This document shows positions 11,513 to 20,555 of a DNA stretch of 63,304 bases, in pieces (within the stretch, counting starts at the first letter, position 1; every line of letters starts with the position of its first letter). Under the pieces are notes generated by a model that was given only the letters and a program-made list of their open reading frames with translations, was not told the DNA's origin and did no database searches. The position numbers and the translations under genes are program-made. The stretch lies in NCBI GenBank assembly GCA_043813895.1, contig JBDRKQ010000136.1, positions 1 through 63,304 of the forward strand. Direction: 5' to 3'. This DNA is from CAZTAR01 sp043813895 (GTDB taxonomy: Bacteria > Planctomycetota > Phycisphaerae > UBA1845 > UTPLA1).

Positions 11513-12826
11513 CTAGAGGCCGGACTCGTTGCTGCCAATCACCCAGAATCGGTTCTTGCCGGCGTCCTTGGCCCGGAAGAGTGCTCGATCGGCAGCCTCG
11601 ATCAATTCGGTGGCGTCGTGCGCGTCCCGTGGAAAGTGGGCGATCCCGCCGCTGATCGTCAATTGCCCTGTGGCCGCCGGTCCCAGCATGGGGAACGTAT
11701 GCTGGCTCAGTGCTTGGCGAAAGCGCTCAAGCACCTGAGCGACGCGCTTGGGGTGATGTGAGCCGACCTCTCGCGGGCCGGTCGGATCCCAGAAGACGAC
11801 GACAAACTCATCGCCTCCATATCGCGCGACGATGTCGGTGTCGCGCGTGCACTGCGTGAAGAGCCGGCCGATGTCGCGGAGGATCTCGTCGCCGGCGTCG
11901 TGGCCGTATGCATCGTTGTATTGTTTGAAGTCGTCGATGTCGAAGTACAGGACACTCACGGTGGAGCCCGCTTTTTTTGCCAGCGACAGGGTGTCGTTCA
12001 AGACTGCCAGCACGCGACGACGGTTTGCCAAGCCCGTAAGCTCATCTGTGAAGGCAAGCCTGCGCCACTCCGCGGCGCGTTCGGCGCCTTCGAGCAGGCG
12101 GCCGAGGAGCACGCCATAGTGGCGCAACTTAGCAGTGTCTTCGTGTGTGAAACCCCGTTCAAGTGACTTGCCGACGCGAATCTGGCCGACGCGTTGTTCA
12201 TTCCTCAGGATGGGCTCTATGAGCGCAGGCGAACCGGCAACGGCGTTGCCGCGACCGGCGTGGCCGGCCCGACCGTCCAGGACGACTGTCGCGCTCTCCG
12301 CCCGGACTGCGATGCAGACGAGCGCCGCCATGGCATCCAACACGCCGGAGTCCTCGGCGACCAGCCTCGGCAGGACATCCGTCAGTCGGGCAAGCTCTTC
12401 GGCGGAAGGCGTGGGGGCAACTGTGGGCGTCTCGATCCAGCTTTGCTGCGTCGCATGAGATGGAAAGCCCAGGACGCGCTCGAGCTCAACCGGCTCCGGC
12501 GGGAAGATCACATAGTCGTTCGCACCGTGGCTCAGGAGCCCACGGGCGATGTGTTCATATTGAGGTTCGCAACAGAGGACGATCGGGATCTCGCCTGCCA
12601 CGGCGCGCAAGGCAGCCATCGCCGCTTCGGGTTTTCGGCAGGCCGGATCGTGCCCGACGAGCACGCCGCGCGTCGGTGCGCGAGGAATCTCGGCGATGCC
12701 GGCGAGGTAGCTGCGAACGCCGAATATGGGGTTCGGAGCGAAACACGCGCGGACAATCGGCGCAAGTCGTTCGAGGTCCGCTACGACCAATAACCGAGGA
12801 TCCGCGTTGCGCGCCCGTTGCTTCAA
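11513..12826 (-). CDS. GGDEF diguanylate cyclase with N-terminal receiver-like and GAF-like regions
   Basis: Probable c-di-GMP synthase of 437 residues. The GGDEF domain spans about 255-432: DELTGLANRR, FDIDDFKQYND and the active-site GGDEF at 337-341. An inhibitory I-site RDTD (328-331) sits exactly five residues before it, so product feedback is expected. Residues 1-120 resemble a CheY-like fold ending in GANDYVIFPPEP but lack an obvious phospho-Asp. Residues about 145-245 look GAF-like. Its ATG overlaps the stop of the upstream receiver-like gene by four bases (ATGA), so the two are very likely made and used together. No EIL or HD-GYP hydrolase is nearby. Confidence 0.9.
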   Translation of the reverse strand: MKQRARNADPRLLVVADLERLAPIVRACFAPNPIFGVRSYLAGIAEIPRAPTRGVLVGHDPACRKPEAAMAALRAVAGEIPIVLCCEPQYEHIARGLLSHGANDYVIFPPEPVELERVLGFPSHATQQSWIETPTVAPTPSAEELARLTDVLPRLVAEDSGVLDAMAALVCIAVRAESATVVLDGRAGHAGRGNAVAGSPALIEPILRNEQRVGQIRVGKSLERGFTHEDTAKLRHYGVLLGRLLEGAERAAEWRRLAFTDELTGLANRRRVLAVLNDTLSLAKKAGSTVSVLYFDIDDFKQYNDAYGHDAGDEILRDIGRLFTQCTRDTDIVARYGGDEFVVVFWDPTGPREVGSHHPKRVAQVLERFRQALSQHTFPMLGPAATGQLTISGGIAHFPRDAHDATELIEAADRALFRAKDAGKNRFWVIGSNESGL

Positions 12827-13773
12827 ACCGCTCCTCCTTCGGCGTCTCGCTTCGGCGGAGAAGTGTCCGCGTCCACGCTATCGTTCGTCAAGAGTGCGTC
12901 CATCTCCTCAGGTGAGAGCATCGAATGCCGAGGGGACCACGGCGCCGGCGTCGCCCCTTCTCCAGAGGGCGCGCCCGGCGAATCTCCTTCGCGAGAATGC
13001 GTCGAAGGCGAATCCACGGGGTGAGGCTCGTCGGCCGAGCCTGACGAGGCGCTGGGCGGCGGTGTGCGGCGGATATCTCGCGGACCGTCCGCAGCCATCC
13101 GTTCGCGGACGGCCTCGTGCAGGGAAGGCCCTTCGGCATCGTCCGTGGTTCCACCGATGGGGTGGACGGTGTCTGAGAAGGGCTGGACCACCGGCGATAC
13201 GGCGGGTGACGCACGGCTCTCGGAATCCCGCGCGTCTTCGGACTCGTGGGGACGTTCGTGATCAGAAGCGTTCGGCTCGGGCACGACCGTCGGACATGCG
13301 CGTCTGTCAATCTGCTGAGACCGGGAGAGAGTCGGAGTCGGAGTCGAGACCGGCTCCTCCGGTTGCTCCGCCTTGCTTTCCCATTCATCGGGCCTGGCGT
13401 CACGCGCGTCGCCGCCGGTGGCAATCCTGTCCAACACAACATCGACCGGCATAACGTCGAATCCTGCCGCGGCCCAGTCCGGTCGTTCCCCCACGCCCTC
13501 GAATGCAGGCACGACGACCTCGCTGCCGGGGTAGAACCGCCGCACCAGCCGCAAGAAGGCCGCCTCCTGGGAATCCAGTGAACGCATATCCACGACAACA
13601 TGGGACAATGGCGTCCCGGCCGCCAGCCGCGCTGTGGCGGCATACACGTCAGGAACGATCTCCGACCGCACGCGCGCCTCAGCGAGCGCAGCGGAAAAGG
13701 CGCTCGTCGCAACGTCATCGACGTCCGAGACGATCAAGACGGTGATTTCCGTGGCCTTGTCCGGCGATGACAT
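12823..13773 (-). CDS. Receiver-like protein with long disordered linker and FliM-like C-terminal motif
   Basis: Unrecognised protein of 316 residues. Residues 8-125 look like a degenerate response-regulator receiver (VLIVSDVDD, then HVVVDMRSLDS) without a standard phospho-Asp/Lys set. Residues 130-280 are Pro/Ser/Glu/Asp-rich and probably disordered. Near the end, residues 285-295 read MLSPEEMDALL, very like the N-terminal motif of FliM (LSQ-x-EIDALL) that binds phospho-CheY. The gene is first in a two-gene unit with the GGDEF protein and overlaps it by four bases. I infer an adaptor that binds receiver domains or partners of the cyclase; nothing in the sequence proves it. Confidence 0.7.
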   Translation of the reverse strand: MSSPDKATEITVLIVSDVDDVATSAFSAALAEARVRSEIVPDVYAATARLAAGTPLSHVVVDMRSLDSQEAAFLRLVRRFYPGSEVVVPAFEGVGERPDWAAAGFDVMPVDVVLDRIATGGDARDARPDEWESKAEQPEEPVSTPTPTLSRSQQIDRRACPTVVPEPNASDHERPHESEDARDSESRASPAVSPVVQPFSDTVHPIGGTTDDAEGPSLHEAVRERMAADGPRDIRRTPPPSASSGSADEPHPVDSPSTHSREGDSPGAPSGEGATPAPWSPRHSMLSPEEMDALLTNDSVDADTSPPKRDAEGGAV

Positions 13774-13824
13774 GGTCGACGCCCACCCCTGCTTCCAGAA
13801 TCTCCACGGTCCTTCGGCGTCTCA

Positions 13825-13851
13825 CGTCGGCCGCAGGGGACCGACGCTACG
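13825..13851. repeat. Short palindrome, CGTCGG...CCGACGCTACG family
   Basis: Inverted repeat CGTCGG/CCGACG around a G-rich loop, followed by CTACG. A second copy of the same layout is at 31318-31341. It lies in the divergent gap between the receiver-like gene and dacB. Confidence 0.5.
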
Positions 13852-13975
13852 TGGCTTGCAAGACACTGTGCTTCAGACCACGCGCGTCGCTCAAGACCGC
13901 TGGAACTCTCACAATCGAGTCTAGGGGTAGAGCTTTTTCAAGTCAAAACTTGCGGAGTGCCGACCGATTCGTAAC

Positions 13976-15505
13976 ATGCATCACATGCCCCGAAACCGAC
14001 TTGATGATCGGACTTACCGCCCGGGCCGCTGCCGTCGATTTCGCATTGCGGCTGCGCTGTCGCTGTTCCTGGTACTCGGACCTCCCGCGCTTTGGGCCGC
14101 AGTTGCCGATTCCAATCCCGCGGCCGAGGCCGCACTGCGAGCCGAACTCGATCGGACCCTCACGGGTCACGGCATGCCCAAAGTGCAGATGGGCGCGAGT
14201 GTCGTCATGTTGCCGAGCGGCGAGGCGATCTACGAACGGAACGCCACACTTCCGTTGATACCTGCCAGCAACATGAAGCTGATCGTCCTGGCGGCCGCAA
14301 TCGATCGCATGGGGCCCGAGCACGATTTCACGACGGTTCTCGCCATCCGGAAAACCGACTTGGTCGTCATTGGCGGCGGCGACCCCACGATCGGCGACGA
14401 GGCAATCGCCAAGCGTCAAGGGACGACAATTACCGCGCTCTTCCACGAGTGGGCTCGCCGGCTCACGGCCGCCGGCGTCAAGCAGATCCCGGGGAACCTC
14501 GTCATCGACGACTCGATCTTCGACCAGCAGTTCGTCCACCCGAACTGGCCGAAAGACCAATACCAGAAATGGTACGAAGCGCCGGTGGGTGGCTTGAACT
14601 TCAACGCAAACTGCACGTCCGTGCGCGTCGCTATGGGAGCGGCGGGCCGGCCGCCGACGGCCTCGTTTGTTCCCGGGAATACACTGCTCAGTTTGCGAAA
14701 CAACGCAGTGACAGGGAAGAAGAACACAGCCACGGTCTCGCGTCTTCGCGGCACCGACGAGATCACACTCAATGGTTCGGTCGCCAGAGCGGGCGTGCTG
14801 GGACCGGTGACGGTTCGCGATCCGGGCCTGTACTTCGCGTACGTGCTCAAGACGGTGCTCGCAGCCAAGGGGATCCCGATCCATGGGCAGGTGGTGAGAG
14901 AGCGCATCCGTCGCGCGGACGGGAGCCTTCCCAACGACTGCCACCTCGTCGCCATTCACCGCACGCCGCTGTCAACCGCCATTCCCAGAGGCGGCAAGAA
15001 CAGCCTGGGGGTGACGGCGGAAGCGGTTCTGAAACTGCTCGGCAGCCGGCAAGGCGCGATCGGGTCCTGGCAGTCGGGCCGCAGCGCACTGCGCGGATTC
15101 CTCGATGACGTCGGCGTGGCGCCGGAGCAAGTCGTGATTGACGACGGAAGCGGACTGTCAAGGAAGAACAGAATCAGTGCCGCAGCCATGACACGCGTTC
15201 TGCACCACACATACACGGCTCAGGGGGGTGCGTTCGCGTCTCTCCGCGATGCCCTGGCGTGCGCCGGCGTGGACGGCACGCTCGAGAAGCGGCTGCGCGA
15301 TCCGCGCACGAAAGGCCGAATCTTCGCAAAGACGGGGTATATCAACGGGGTGCGGACGCTCGCCGGCTATGTTCACACGCACTCCGACCAGTGGCTCGCC
15401 TTCGCGTTCTACTACAACCAGGCGGCGAAGACCCGACCGCTCACGAAGATCCAGGACGAAGCCTGCCGGCTGCTCGTTGAATGGCCTGACATCAAGCAGC
15501 CCTGA
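13976..15505 (+). CDS. dacB: D-alanyl-D-alanine carboxypeptidase/endopeptidase, PBP4 type (S13 family)
   Basis: Periplasmic peptidoglycan enzyme of 509 residues that would trim or cut peptide cross-links. An Arg-rich N-terminus leads into a hydrophobic signal (about 24-42). The SxxK motif is Ser98-Asn-Met-Lys101 in PASNMK, and KTG is at 452-454 (RIFAKTGYING). Between them lies the usual large insertion. The SxN motif, normally S-x-N before L-x-A-E, appears as Ser343-Leu-Gly345 in KNSLGVTAEAV, so the Asn is lost. That could lower or change activity. Start is at 13976 or the ATG three codons later; no clear ribosome site helps. It is divergent from the receiver/GGDEF pair and convergent with the DUF1844 gene. 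Confidence 0.88.
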   Translation: MHHMPRNRLDDRTYRPGRCRRFRIAAALSLFLVLGPPALWAAVADSNPAAEAALRAELDRTLTGHGMPKVQMGASVVMLPSGEAIYERNATLPLIPASNMKLIVLAAAIDRMGPEHDFTTVLAIRKTDLVVIGGGDPTIGDEAIAKRQGTTITALFHEWARRLTAAGVKQIPGNLVIDDSIFDQQFVHPNWPKDQYQKWYEAPVGGLNFNANCTSVRVAMGAAGRPPTASFVPGNTLLSLRNNAVTGKKNTATVSRLRGTDEITLNGSVARAGVLGPVTVRDPGLYFAYVLKTVLAAKGIPIHGQVVRERIRRADGSLPNDCHLVAIHRTPLSTAIPRGGKNSLGVTAEAVLKLLGSRQGAIGSWQSGRSALRGFLDDVGVAPEQVVIDDGSGLSRKNRISAAAMTRVLHHTYTAQGGAFASLRDALACAGVDGTLEKRLRDPRTKGRIFAKTGYINGVRTLAGYVHTHSDQWLAFAFYYNQAAKTRPLTKIQDEACRLLVEWPDIKQP

Positions 15506-15512
15506 TGCGCAA

Positions 15513-15596
15513 GAGTGCCACCGGCGGCTTGTCCGCCAGTGCGATCTTGCCCGCGAGTAGGCGCAAACACTGGCGGGCAAGCCGCCAGTGGCACTC
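15513..15596. repeat. Long inverted repeat of the GCGGCTTG/CAAGCCGC family between convergent genes
   Basis: Two 29-base arms in opposite orientation (beginning GAGTGCCAC, core GCGGCTTG) are separated by about 27 bases and fill the whole gap between the dacB and DUF1844 stops. Each arm can also fold by itself (ggcgg...ccgcc). It may act as a two-way terminator. Related units are at 27038-27067 and inside 44831-44930. Confidence 0.85.
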
Positions 15597-15598
15597 GC

Positions 15599-16003
15599 CT
15601 ATCCCACAGCGCCGGGTGGGGGTGGGGGGATTGAGCCGCCCCGCTGGACCAACTCCACGTAGGCCATGCGGAGCTGATGGAGGGATGTGTCCAACTGCCG
15701 CTTCTCCTCGGGCGTGAGGTTGCCGGCGGTCTTCTTGTCGAGCACTTCCAGCAGGTCGACGTAATGCTTGGCCAGATCGAGGTTGGGCGGAATCTCCTGC
15801 CCTCCGGGACCGGCCATCCCGCCAAGTCCGACCATTGCCTGCATCGCGAGGATCTGTATGAGTCCAATGAAATCCGCCTCAGGTATCCCGGCGGGCCCGG
15901 CAGCTTCGGCGGTCTCGGCACTCTCGGACAGCCGTTCCTTCTCTGCCGCCGCTTCACTCTTCCAGTCGTCGTCGATTTGTAGTTTCTGATCTTCGTCAGC
16001 CAT
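15599..16003 (-). CDS. DUF1844 family protein
   Basis: Small cytoplasmic protein of 134 residues. The DUF1844 core is plain: FIGLIQILAMQAMVGLGG, then LDLAKHYVDLLEVLDKKT, AGNLTPEEKRQLD and LHQLRMAYVELVQ. The N-terminus is acidic and Ala/Glu-rich; the C-terminus is a short Pro run. The family is widespread in planctomycetes and delta-proteobacteria and has no proven function. An AGGGAG sequence lies 10 bases before the ATG. It is convergent with dacB, with only the palindromic repeat between them. Confidence 0.88.
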   Translation of the reverse strand: MADEDQKLQIDDDWKSEAAAEKERLSESAETAEAAGPAGIPEADFIGLIQILAMQAMVGLGGMAGPGGQEIPPNLDLAKHYVDLLEVLDKKTAGNLTPEEKRQLDTSLHQLRMAYVELVQRGGSIPPPPPGAVG

Positions 16004-16222
16004 GGGGTCTCGCTCCCTGATTGCTCAGAATGTTCAGGATGGAAAAGGGGCCAGGGTCCGGAGCGCAGCTGGGGGGAACCGCGCTTGTCCGGAGCACCTG
16101 GCCGGACCTGCATTGTAATCACACTGTGCTCGACAGACAAGTCCAGATATCCACCTGGGATTGCGCAGGGTTCGGCTGCTCCGTTGTGCGCGGCAGGGTT
16201 GGCACATTAGACTACGCCCCAC

Positions 16223-18331
16223 ATGCCGAACAAGCCACGAGAATGTCTTGATCGCCTCGTCGAATGCCTCAGAAGCTCTGCGCGCGGCGGGTCCCGAGCA
16301 AGCTATCGGATTCCTTCGATCTGGAATTGCTGGGGATACGCCGGCGCGAGCCATCTTCGTGACGAGAAGGGCGACGCTCTCATAAACCCGAGACGATTCC
16401 TCGCCGAGTGCCTGGACCGTATCATCCTGCCAGCCAGGGGCGGGCGGCGTTTGGCAGGGCGAAGCCTCTCTCGCTCGCGGGATGTGAGGAGAGTCGCCGC
16501 TACGCGTGTCCGGGATGGCCGAGACATGCGCCGCGGCGGCGACTGGATCCGCAAGGCCAACATCTACGGACTGCTGGTCCGGACGGCCACCGCTTGGGAC
16601 CACAACGCCGATGGCCGGCTTCTGGCCGGTCACTGGACCGAGACCGGCACGTTTCTCAAGTCGATCCTGATCCTGCCGCTGTTGGTCCGAATGGGGATCG
16701 ACGCCATCTACATGCTGCCGGTCACGAAGATCAGCCGGGCGTTCCGCAAGGGCGAGATCGGATGCCCCTATTCCGCCCGAAACTTCTTTGAATTGGAGCC
16801 CGATCTCAACGACCGGTTGCTCGACCCCGACGGGCTGAGCATTGAGGAACAGTTCGCCGCGTTTGTGGAAGCCGCCCATGCGATGGGTGTGCGCGTCCTG
16901 GTCGATCTGGCCCCCCGGACAGCCTCGCGCGACAGCGATTTTATCCTGGATCATCCCGAGTGGTTCTACTGGATCGACGTCCGCATGGCCCCTGGCTACG
17001 GCCCGCCGTTCCTGCCTGGTTATGAGAGCGGGATCCCCAAGCCTTCGCAGCTCAAGGTTATCCACAGTCACGAGGTGATCCGTTCGCATCTGGCGAAGTT
17101 CAGGCACGCTCCGAGCGTCACGGCTCCCCAGCGCTGGCGGAACTTCGTTGAACGCTGCCGCCGCAGGCCCCCGAGCGATTTGCTCGGAGAGATCGGCCGC
17201 GCGTTCGGCGTCATCACGCCGCCGGGTTTTTCGGATTGCATGAACGACCCTCAGCCGCCGTGGTCGGACGTGACCTTCTTGCGACTGTTCCTCGATCATC
17301 CGGTCGCCTCGGCGCCGCACCTGCGCGACGAGGCGACACAGCCGCCCTATGTGTTCACGGATACGATCAAGGCGAGCAAGTTTCCCGGTCGGCGCCCGAA
17401 CCGCCCGCTCTGGCGGAAGCTGGCGGACATCCTGCCGTTCTATCAGCGGTTCGGCATCGACGGGGCCAGGGTGGACATGGGCCACGCGCTGCCGCCTGAG
17501 TTGCAGCGGATGATCGTCGAGAAGCCGCGCCGCAAGGATCCCGACTTCGCGTTTGTGGCGGAGGAGCTGAGCCACGACAACGACCGAGCCGCCCGACGCG
17601 ACGGATACAATGCCCTCATCGGGGCGTCGTGGTTTCTTCAGCCGCGACACCAACAGGGCAAGCTGCACCGCTTCGTCCACGAGATTCTGCCCGCGGCGTC
17701 GCTGCCGGCGCTGGCAACCGCTGAGACACCGGACACACCGCGAGCCGTCATGCGCGACGGCGGGCGCAGGTTCGCACGGCTGATCGGCGTGCTCAATAAC
17801 TTCCTGCCCTCGGCAATCCCGTTCGTGAACAGCGGGTTCGAGTTGTTCGAGCGACAGCCGATGAATCTGGGCCTCGACACCCTGCCGACAGGCCGATTCG
17901 CGCTGCGTCGCAGTGATCCCTACTACGGCAAGCTCGCCCACTTCGACCGCGTCGCGCTGCATTGGACGCACAGGGGGGCCGCGGGCATGATCGCGTTGCT
18001 GGGCCGCGCCGCCGACCTGCGACGGCGATTCATCGACGACCTTGCCGATGCTCGAAACTACTTCCCGCCGGTCGTTGTCGTCAATCAGCGGTACGTTCTC
18101 GCTGTCGGCTGGCAGGTCGATGCCGGCCGATCGGCTTTGATCGTCGTTGCCAACATCGACTTCAGACGCCGGCGCAGAGCCGCTCTTGCAGGCATGCCCG
18201 CCCGGTTCCGCCGCCACTGCGCGTGCAAGACACTTCTCGAGATCCGGCCCCCTTGCGGCGAACCCGTGATCCAAGTTGGCAGCCTCCGATGCCTGTTGGA
18301 ACCAGGAGACGTGAAGGTGTTGCTGCTGTAG
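16223..18331 (+). CDS. GH13 (alpha-amylase superfamily) glycosidase or glucanotransferase
   Basis: Protein of 702 residues with the conserved GH13 regions in order: region I VRVLVDLAPRTASRDS, region II GIDGARVDM with nucleophile Asp418, region III FAFVAEELS with acid/base Glu447 or 448, and region IV TAETPDTPR. No signal peptide is seen, so it is probably cytoplasmic and acts on alpha-glucans. The N-terminal 100 residues (SIWNCWGYAG and so on) and the region IV lacking the usual NHD suggest a transferase-like subfamily such as maltosyltransferases, but I cannot place it. The ATG at 16223 has no good ribosome site. It is convergent with nadA, with 103 bases between. Confidence 0.78.
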   Translation: MPNKPRECLDRLVECLRSSARGGSRASYRIPSIWNCWGYAGASHLRDEKGDALINPRRFLAECLDRIILPARGGRRLAGRSLSRSRDVRRVAATRVRDGRDMRRGGDWIRKANIYGLLVRTATAWDHNADGRLLAGHWTETGTFLKSILILPLLVRMGIDAIYMLPVTKISRAFRKGEIGCPYSARNFFELEPDLNDRLLDPDGLSIEEQFAAFVEAAHAMGVRVLVDLAPRTASRDSDFILDHPEWFYWIDVRMAPGYGPPFLPGYESGIPKPSQLKVIHSHEVIRSHLAKFRHAPSVTAPQRWRNFVERCRRRPPSDLLGEIGRAFGVITPPGFSDCMNDPQPPWSDVTFLRLFLDHPVASAPHLRDEATQPPYVFTDTIKASKFPGRRPNRPLWRKLADILPFYQRFGIDGARVDMGHALPPELQRMIVEKPRRKDPDFAFVAEELSHDNDRAARRDGYNALIGASWFLQPRHQQGKLHRFVHEILPAASLPALATAETPDTPRAVMRDGGRRFARLIGVLNNFLPSAIPFVNSGFELFERQPMNLGLDTLPTGRFALRRSDPYYGKLAHFDRVALHWTHRGAAGMIALLGRAADLRRRFIDDLADARNYFPPVVVVNQRYVLAVGWQVDAGRSALIVVANIDFRRRRRAALAGMPARFRRHCACKTLLEIRPPCGEPVIQVGSLRCLLEPGDVKVLLL

Positions 18332-18434
18332 CCACGACCACGCCGTCAACCTCGAATCGACGGTCACTTGGGAAGCATCGGCGTCCCGCCGGTCAATCAA
18401 TCGGGGAGTTTCTGCGCCTTGCTCCTGAGATCGA

Positions 18435-19580
18435 TCAAAGCACGGCGCGTTTCGCAGCGCCGTCGCCGACGAGCGACAACATCCGATCCAGCGAGATGCG
18501 GGCGTATTCGCGGGTCTCCGCGTCCACGCTGATCTGATTCACGACGCGGCCGTCGGCGAGCTCGTCCAGCACCCACAGAAGGTGCTTCGGGTCGATCCGG
18601 TACATGGTGCTGCACAGGCACTGGATGCCTGCCAAGAGTCGCACGGCCTTCACGCCTTCGTGACGCTCAGCGAGACGCTGGACCAGGTGGATCTCTGTCC
18701 CGACCGCCCAACTCGTGCCCGGCTCAGCGGCATCGATCGTCTTAATGATGTACTCCGTGCTCCCCGCGAGGTCCGCCTTCTGCACGACCGCCCACTCGCA
18801 CTCCGGATGCACGATCACGCGGATGTCCGGGTCGGCGGCTCGGGCATCGTCAATCTGGCGAGTGGTAAAGAGCATGTGAACACTACAATGGCCCTTCCAG
18901 AGGAGCACAGCGGCATCGTGAATCTGCTCGTCGGTGAGTCCCCCCTGTGAATCGTCCGGGTCGTAGACCGCCATCGACTCCAGTGGCCAACCCATGCCGT
19001 AGGCCGTGTTCCGGCCGAGGTGCTGGTCGGGCAGGAAGAGGACTTTGCGCCGTCCCGATGGCGAATCGGGTTTCTCGTCCCCCAGAGCCCATTCGAGCAC
19101 GGTTCTGGCGTTGGAACTCGTGCAGCACGCTCCTGCGTGGCTGCCGCAGAAGGCCTTGATGTCGGCGGCGGAGTTGACATAGGTGATAGGCACTACCTGG
19201 GCGTCCGTCGCGGCTCGAAGCCGTTCCCACGCGTCTTCCACTTGGTCGATGGCGGCCATGTCCGCCATGCTGCAGCCAGCTGTCAGGTCAGGCAGAATCA
19301 CGCGAACTGAGTCATTTGTGAGGATGTCGGCGGACTCGGCCATGAAATGCACGCCGCAGAAGACGACGAACTCCGCATCACGCTGCTGCGCGGCGAGTTG
19401 TGAGAGCTTGAAGCTGTCGCCTGTGAAGTCGGCGTGGCGGATGACCTCTTCCTGTTGATAGTGATGGCCGAGGATTACTAACCTCTTTCCCAACTGGAGT
19501 TTCCGGTTGGAGATCTGCTGTGCGATTGCGTCGTCGTCGAGATCGTCATAGCGTGCGGGGAGGGGCGGTTGGTGGAGCAT
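18435..19580 (-). CDS. nadA: Quinolinate synthase
   Basis: NadA, which condenses iminoaspartate with dihydroxyacetone phosphate to quinolinate in de novo NAD synthesis. It has 381 residues. The three cluster cysteines for its 4Fe-4S centre are visible in TAGCSMAD, GACCTSSNA and QCLCSTMYR. Substrate-binding stretches LGHHYQQEEV, VNSAADIKA, PDQHLGRNT and HPECEW are all present. AAGGTGA lies seven bases before the ATG. It is a single gene; nadB and nadC are not in the window. Confidence 0.97.
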   Translation of the reverse strand: MLHQPPLPARYDDLDDDAIAQQISNRKLQLGKRLVILGHHYQQEEVIRHADFTGDSFKLSQLAAQQRDAEFVVFCGVHFMAESADILTNDSVRVILPDLTAGCSMADMAAIDQVEDAWERLRAATDAQVVPITYVNSAADIKAFCGSHAGACCTSSNARTVLEWALGDEKPDSPSGRRKVLFLPDQHLGRNTAYGMGWPLESMAVYDPDDSQGGLTDEQIHDAAVLLWKGHCSVHMLFTTRQIDDARAADPDIRVIVHPECEWAVVQKADLAGSTEYIIKTIDAAEPGTSWAVGTEIHLVQRLAERHEGVKAVRLLAGIQCLCSTMYRIDPKHLLWVLDELADGRVVNQISVDAETREYARISLDRMLSLVGDGAAKRAVL

Positions 19581-19866
19581 GTCATCTCACCTTCGGGACA
19601 GAACCAGAGTGGATTCTAGTCGTGCGATCTGCTCCTGCAACCGGCGCCGCAGCCTGAGGGCGACCGGGGGGGACTTCGGGGTTCTGCCGGCGGTTGTTTT
19701 GCCGTGTAACTCTCGCTGCGGCATGAGGCTAGAGCCACGCCCACACGCCAGGCAGCCAAAATGTTTTTGTGGGCCGCGGTTGCCACAAGTCTATGTGTAT
19801 GCTGCGATTATCGACTGATCGATGCCGTCGGGACGGGCAGGCGCTTGTTTTCAGCCAAGTATTTCG

Positions 19867-19896
19867 TTGCTCCATCAGAACACTTACAGATATAAT
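19867..19896 (+). promoter_or_regulatory. Predicted promoter of the DUF2617-like gene
   Basis: TTGCTC, 18-base spacer, TATAAT, about 50 bases before the start of the gene at 19956. The rest of the 375-base gap after nadA holds no gene. Confidence 0.6.
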
Positions 19897-19955
19897 GCCC
19901 TAAGCAGGCGGCATGGCATCGATTATCCACTAGTGAATAGGTGGTTCTGGGCAAG

Positions 19956-20540
19956 ATGGACAAGGAAACGCAATTGGAACTAGGCGTCACAAAACAACGC
20001 AGCACCGACCTGAATTTCTTCCTCTATCGACGTGCGCTCCACCCCGAGCTGTTCCATATTTACTTGGACAAGCACATCGAATACGGCAATTTCCAGGTGG
20101 ACATCTGGATCACCGGACTCAACCATCTTGTGACTCTCCAGACGAATGGCACGCTCGTGACCGAGTTGACCGCCGTTCCCAACGACCTTCTGACGGACCG
20201 CAACCTCGTCACCCAGTTCAAGTTCAGGGGTGAGCGGGACTTCCAATACCGATTCAACGACAGTGTTCGGTATATTTTCAGTAGCCAGGTCGAGGAGGCC
20301 ACTGAGCATATCTTCCGCACAACCTACCGCGACCTCTTGAGATATGCGAAGAGGAAGGGCCTGCTCGTTCCCTATTCCCAGTGGACGGTCCAGGGTCTGG
20401 AGCCGTTCTCCTTCATCGACTACGAGATGCGGCAGCACGAACTCCATATCCACGCCTACCACGCCTTCCCAGGCGAATGGCGGTTCCTGCGGACGCAGTC
20501 GATCTTCGAAACCGCTCCCAGAACTAACAGACCGGAGTAG
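19956..20540 (+). CDS. DUF2617-like protein
   Basis: Cytoplasmic protein of 194 residues with no signal or membrane segment. It has the features I recall for planctomycete DUF2617 proteins: LNFFLYRRALHPELF near the N-terminus, ITGLNHLVTLQTNG, then GERDFQYRF, and a C-terminal HAYHAFPGEWRFLRTQS. The role is unknown. AGGTGG lies about 11 bases before the ATG, and a TATAAT promoter is upstream. The exported repeat-protein gene starts 16 bases after its stop, so the two may form one unit. Confidence 0.68.
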   Translation: MDKETQLELGVTKQRSTDLNFFLYRRALHPELFHIYLDKHIEYGNFQVDIWITGLNHLVTLQTNGTLVTELTAVPNDLLTDRNLVTQFKFRGERDFQYRFNDSVRYIFSSQVEEATEHIFRTTYRDLLRYAKRKGLLVPYSQWTVQGLEPFSFIDYEMRQHELHIHAYHAFPGEWRFLRTQSIFETAPRTNRPE

Positions 20541-20555
20541 CGCGGAGTCCCCATC

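Noticed and set aside
16034..18400. Minus-strand frame of 788 residues
   Set aside because: It is the antisense of the GH13 gene; composition is Arg/Asp/Val-rich noise and the plus strand has full GH13 motifs.
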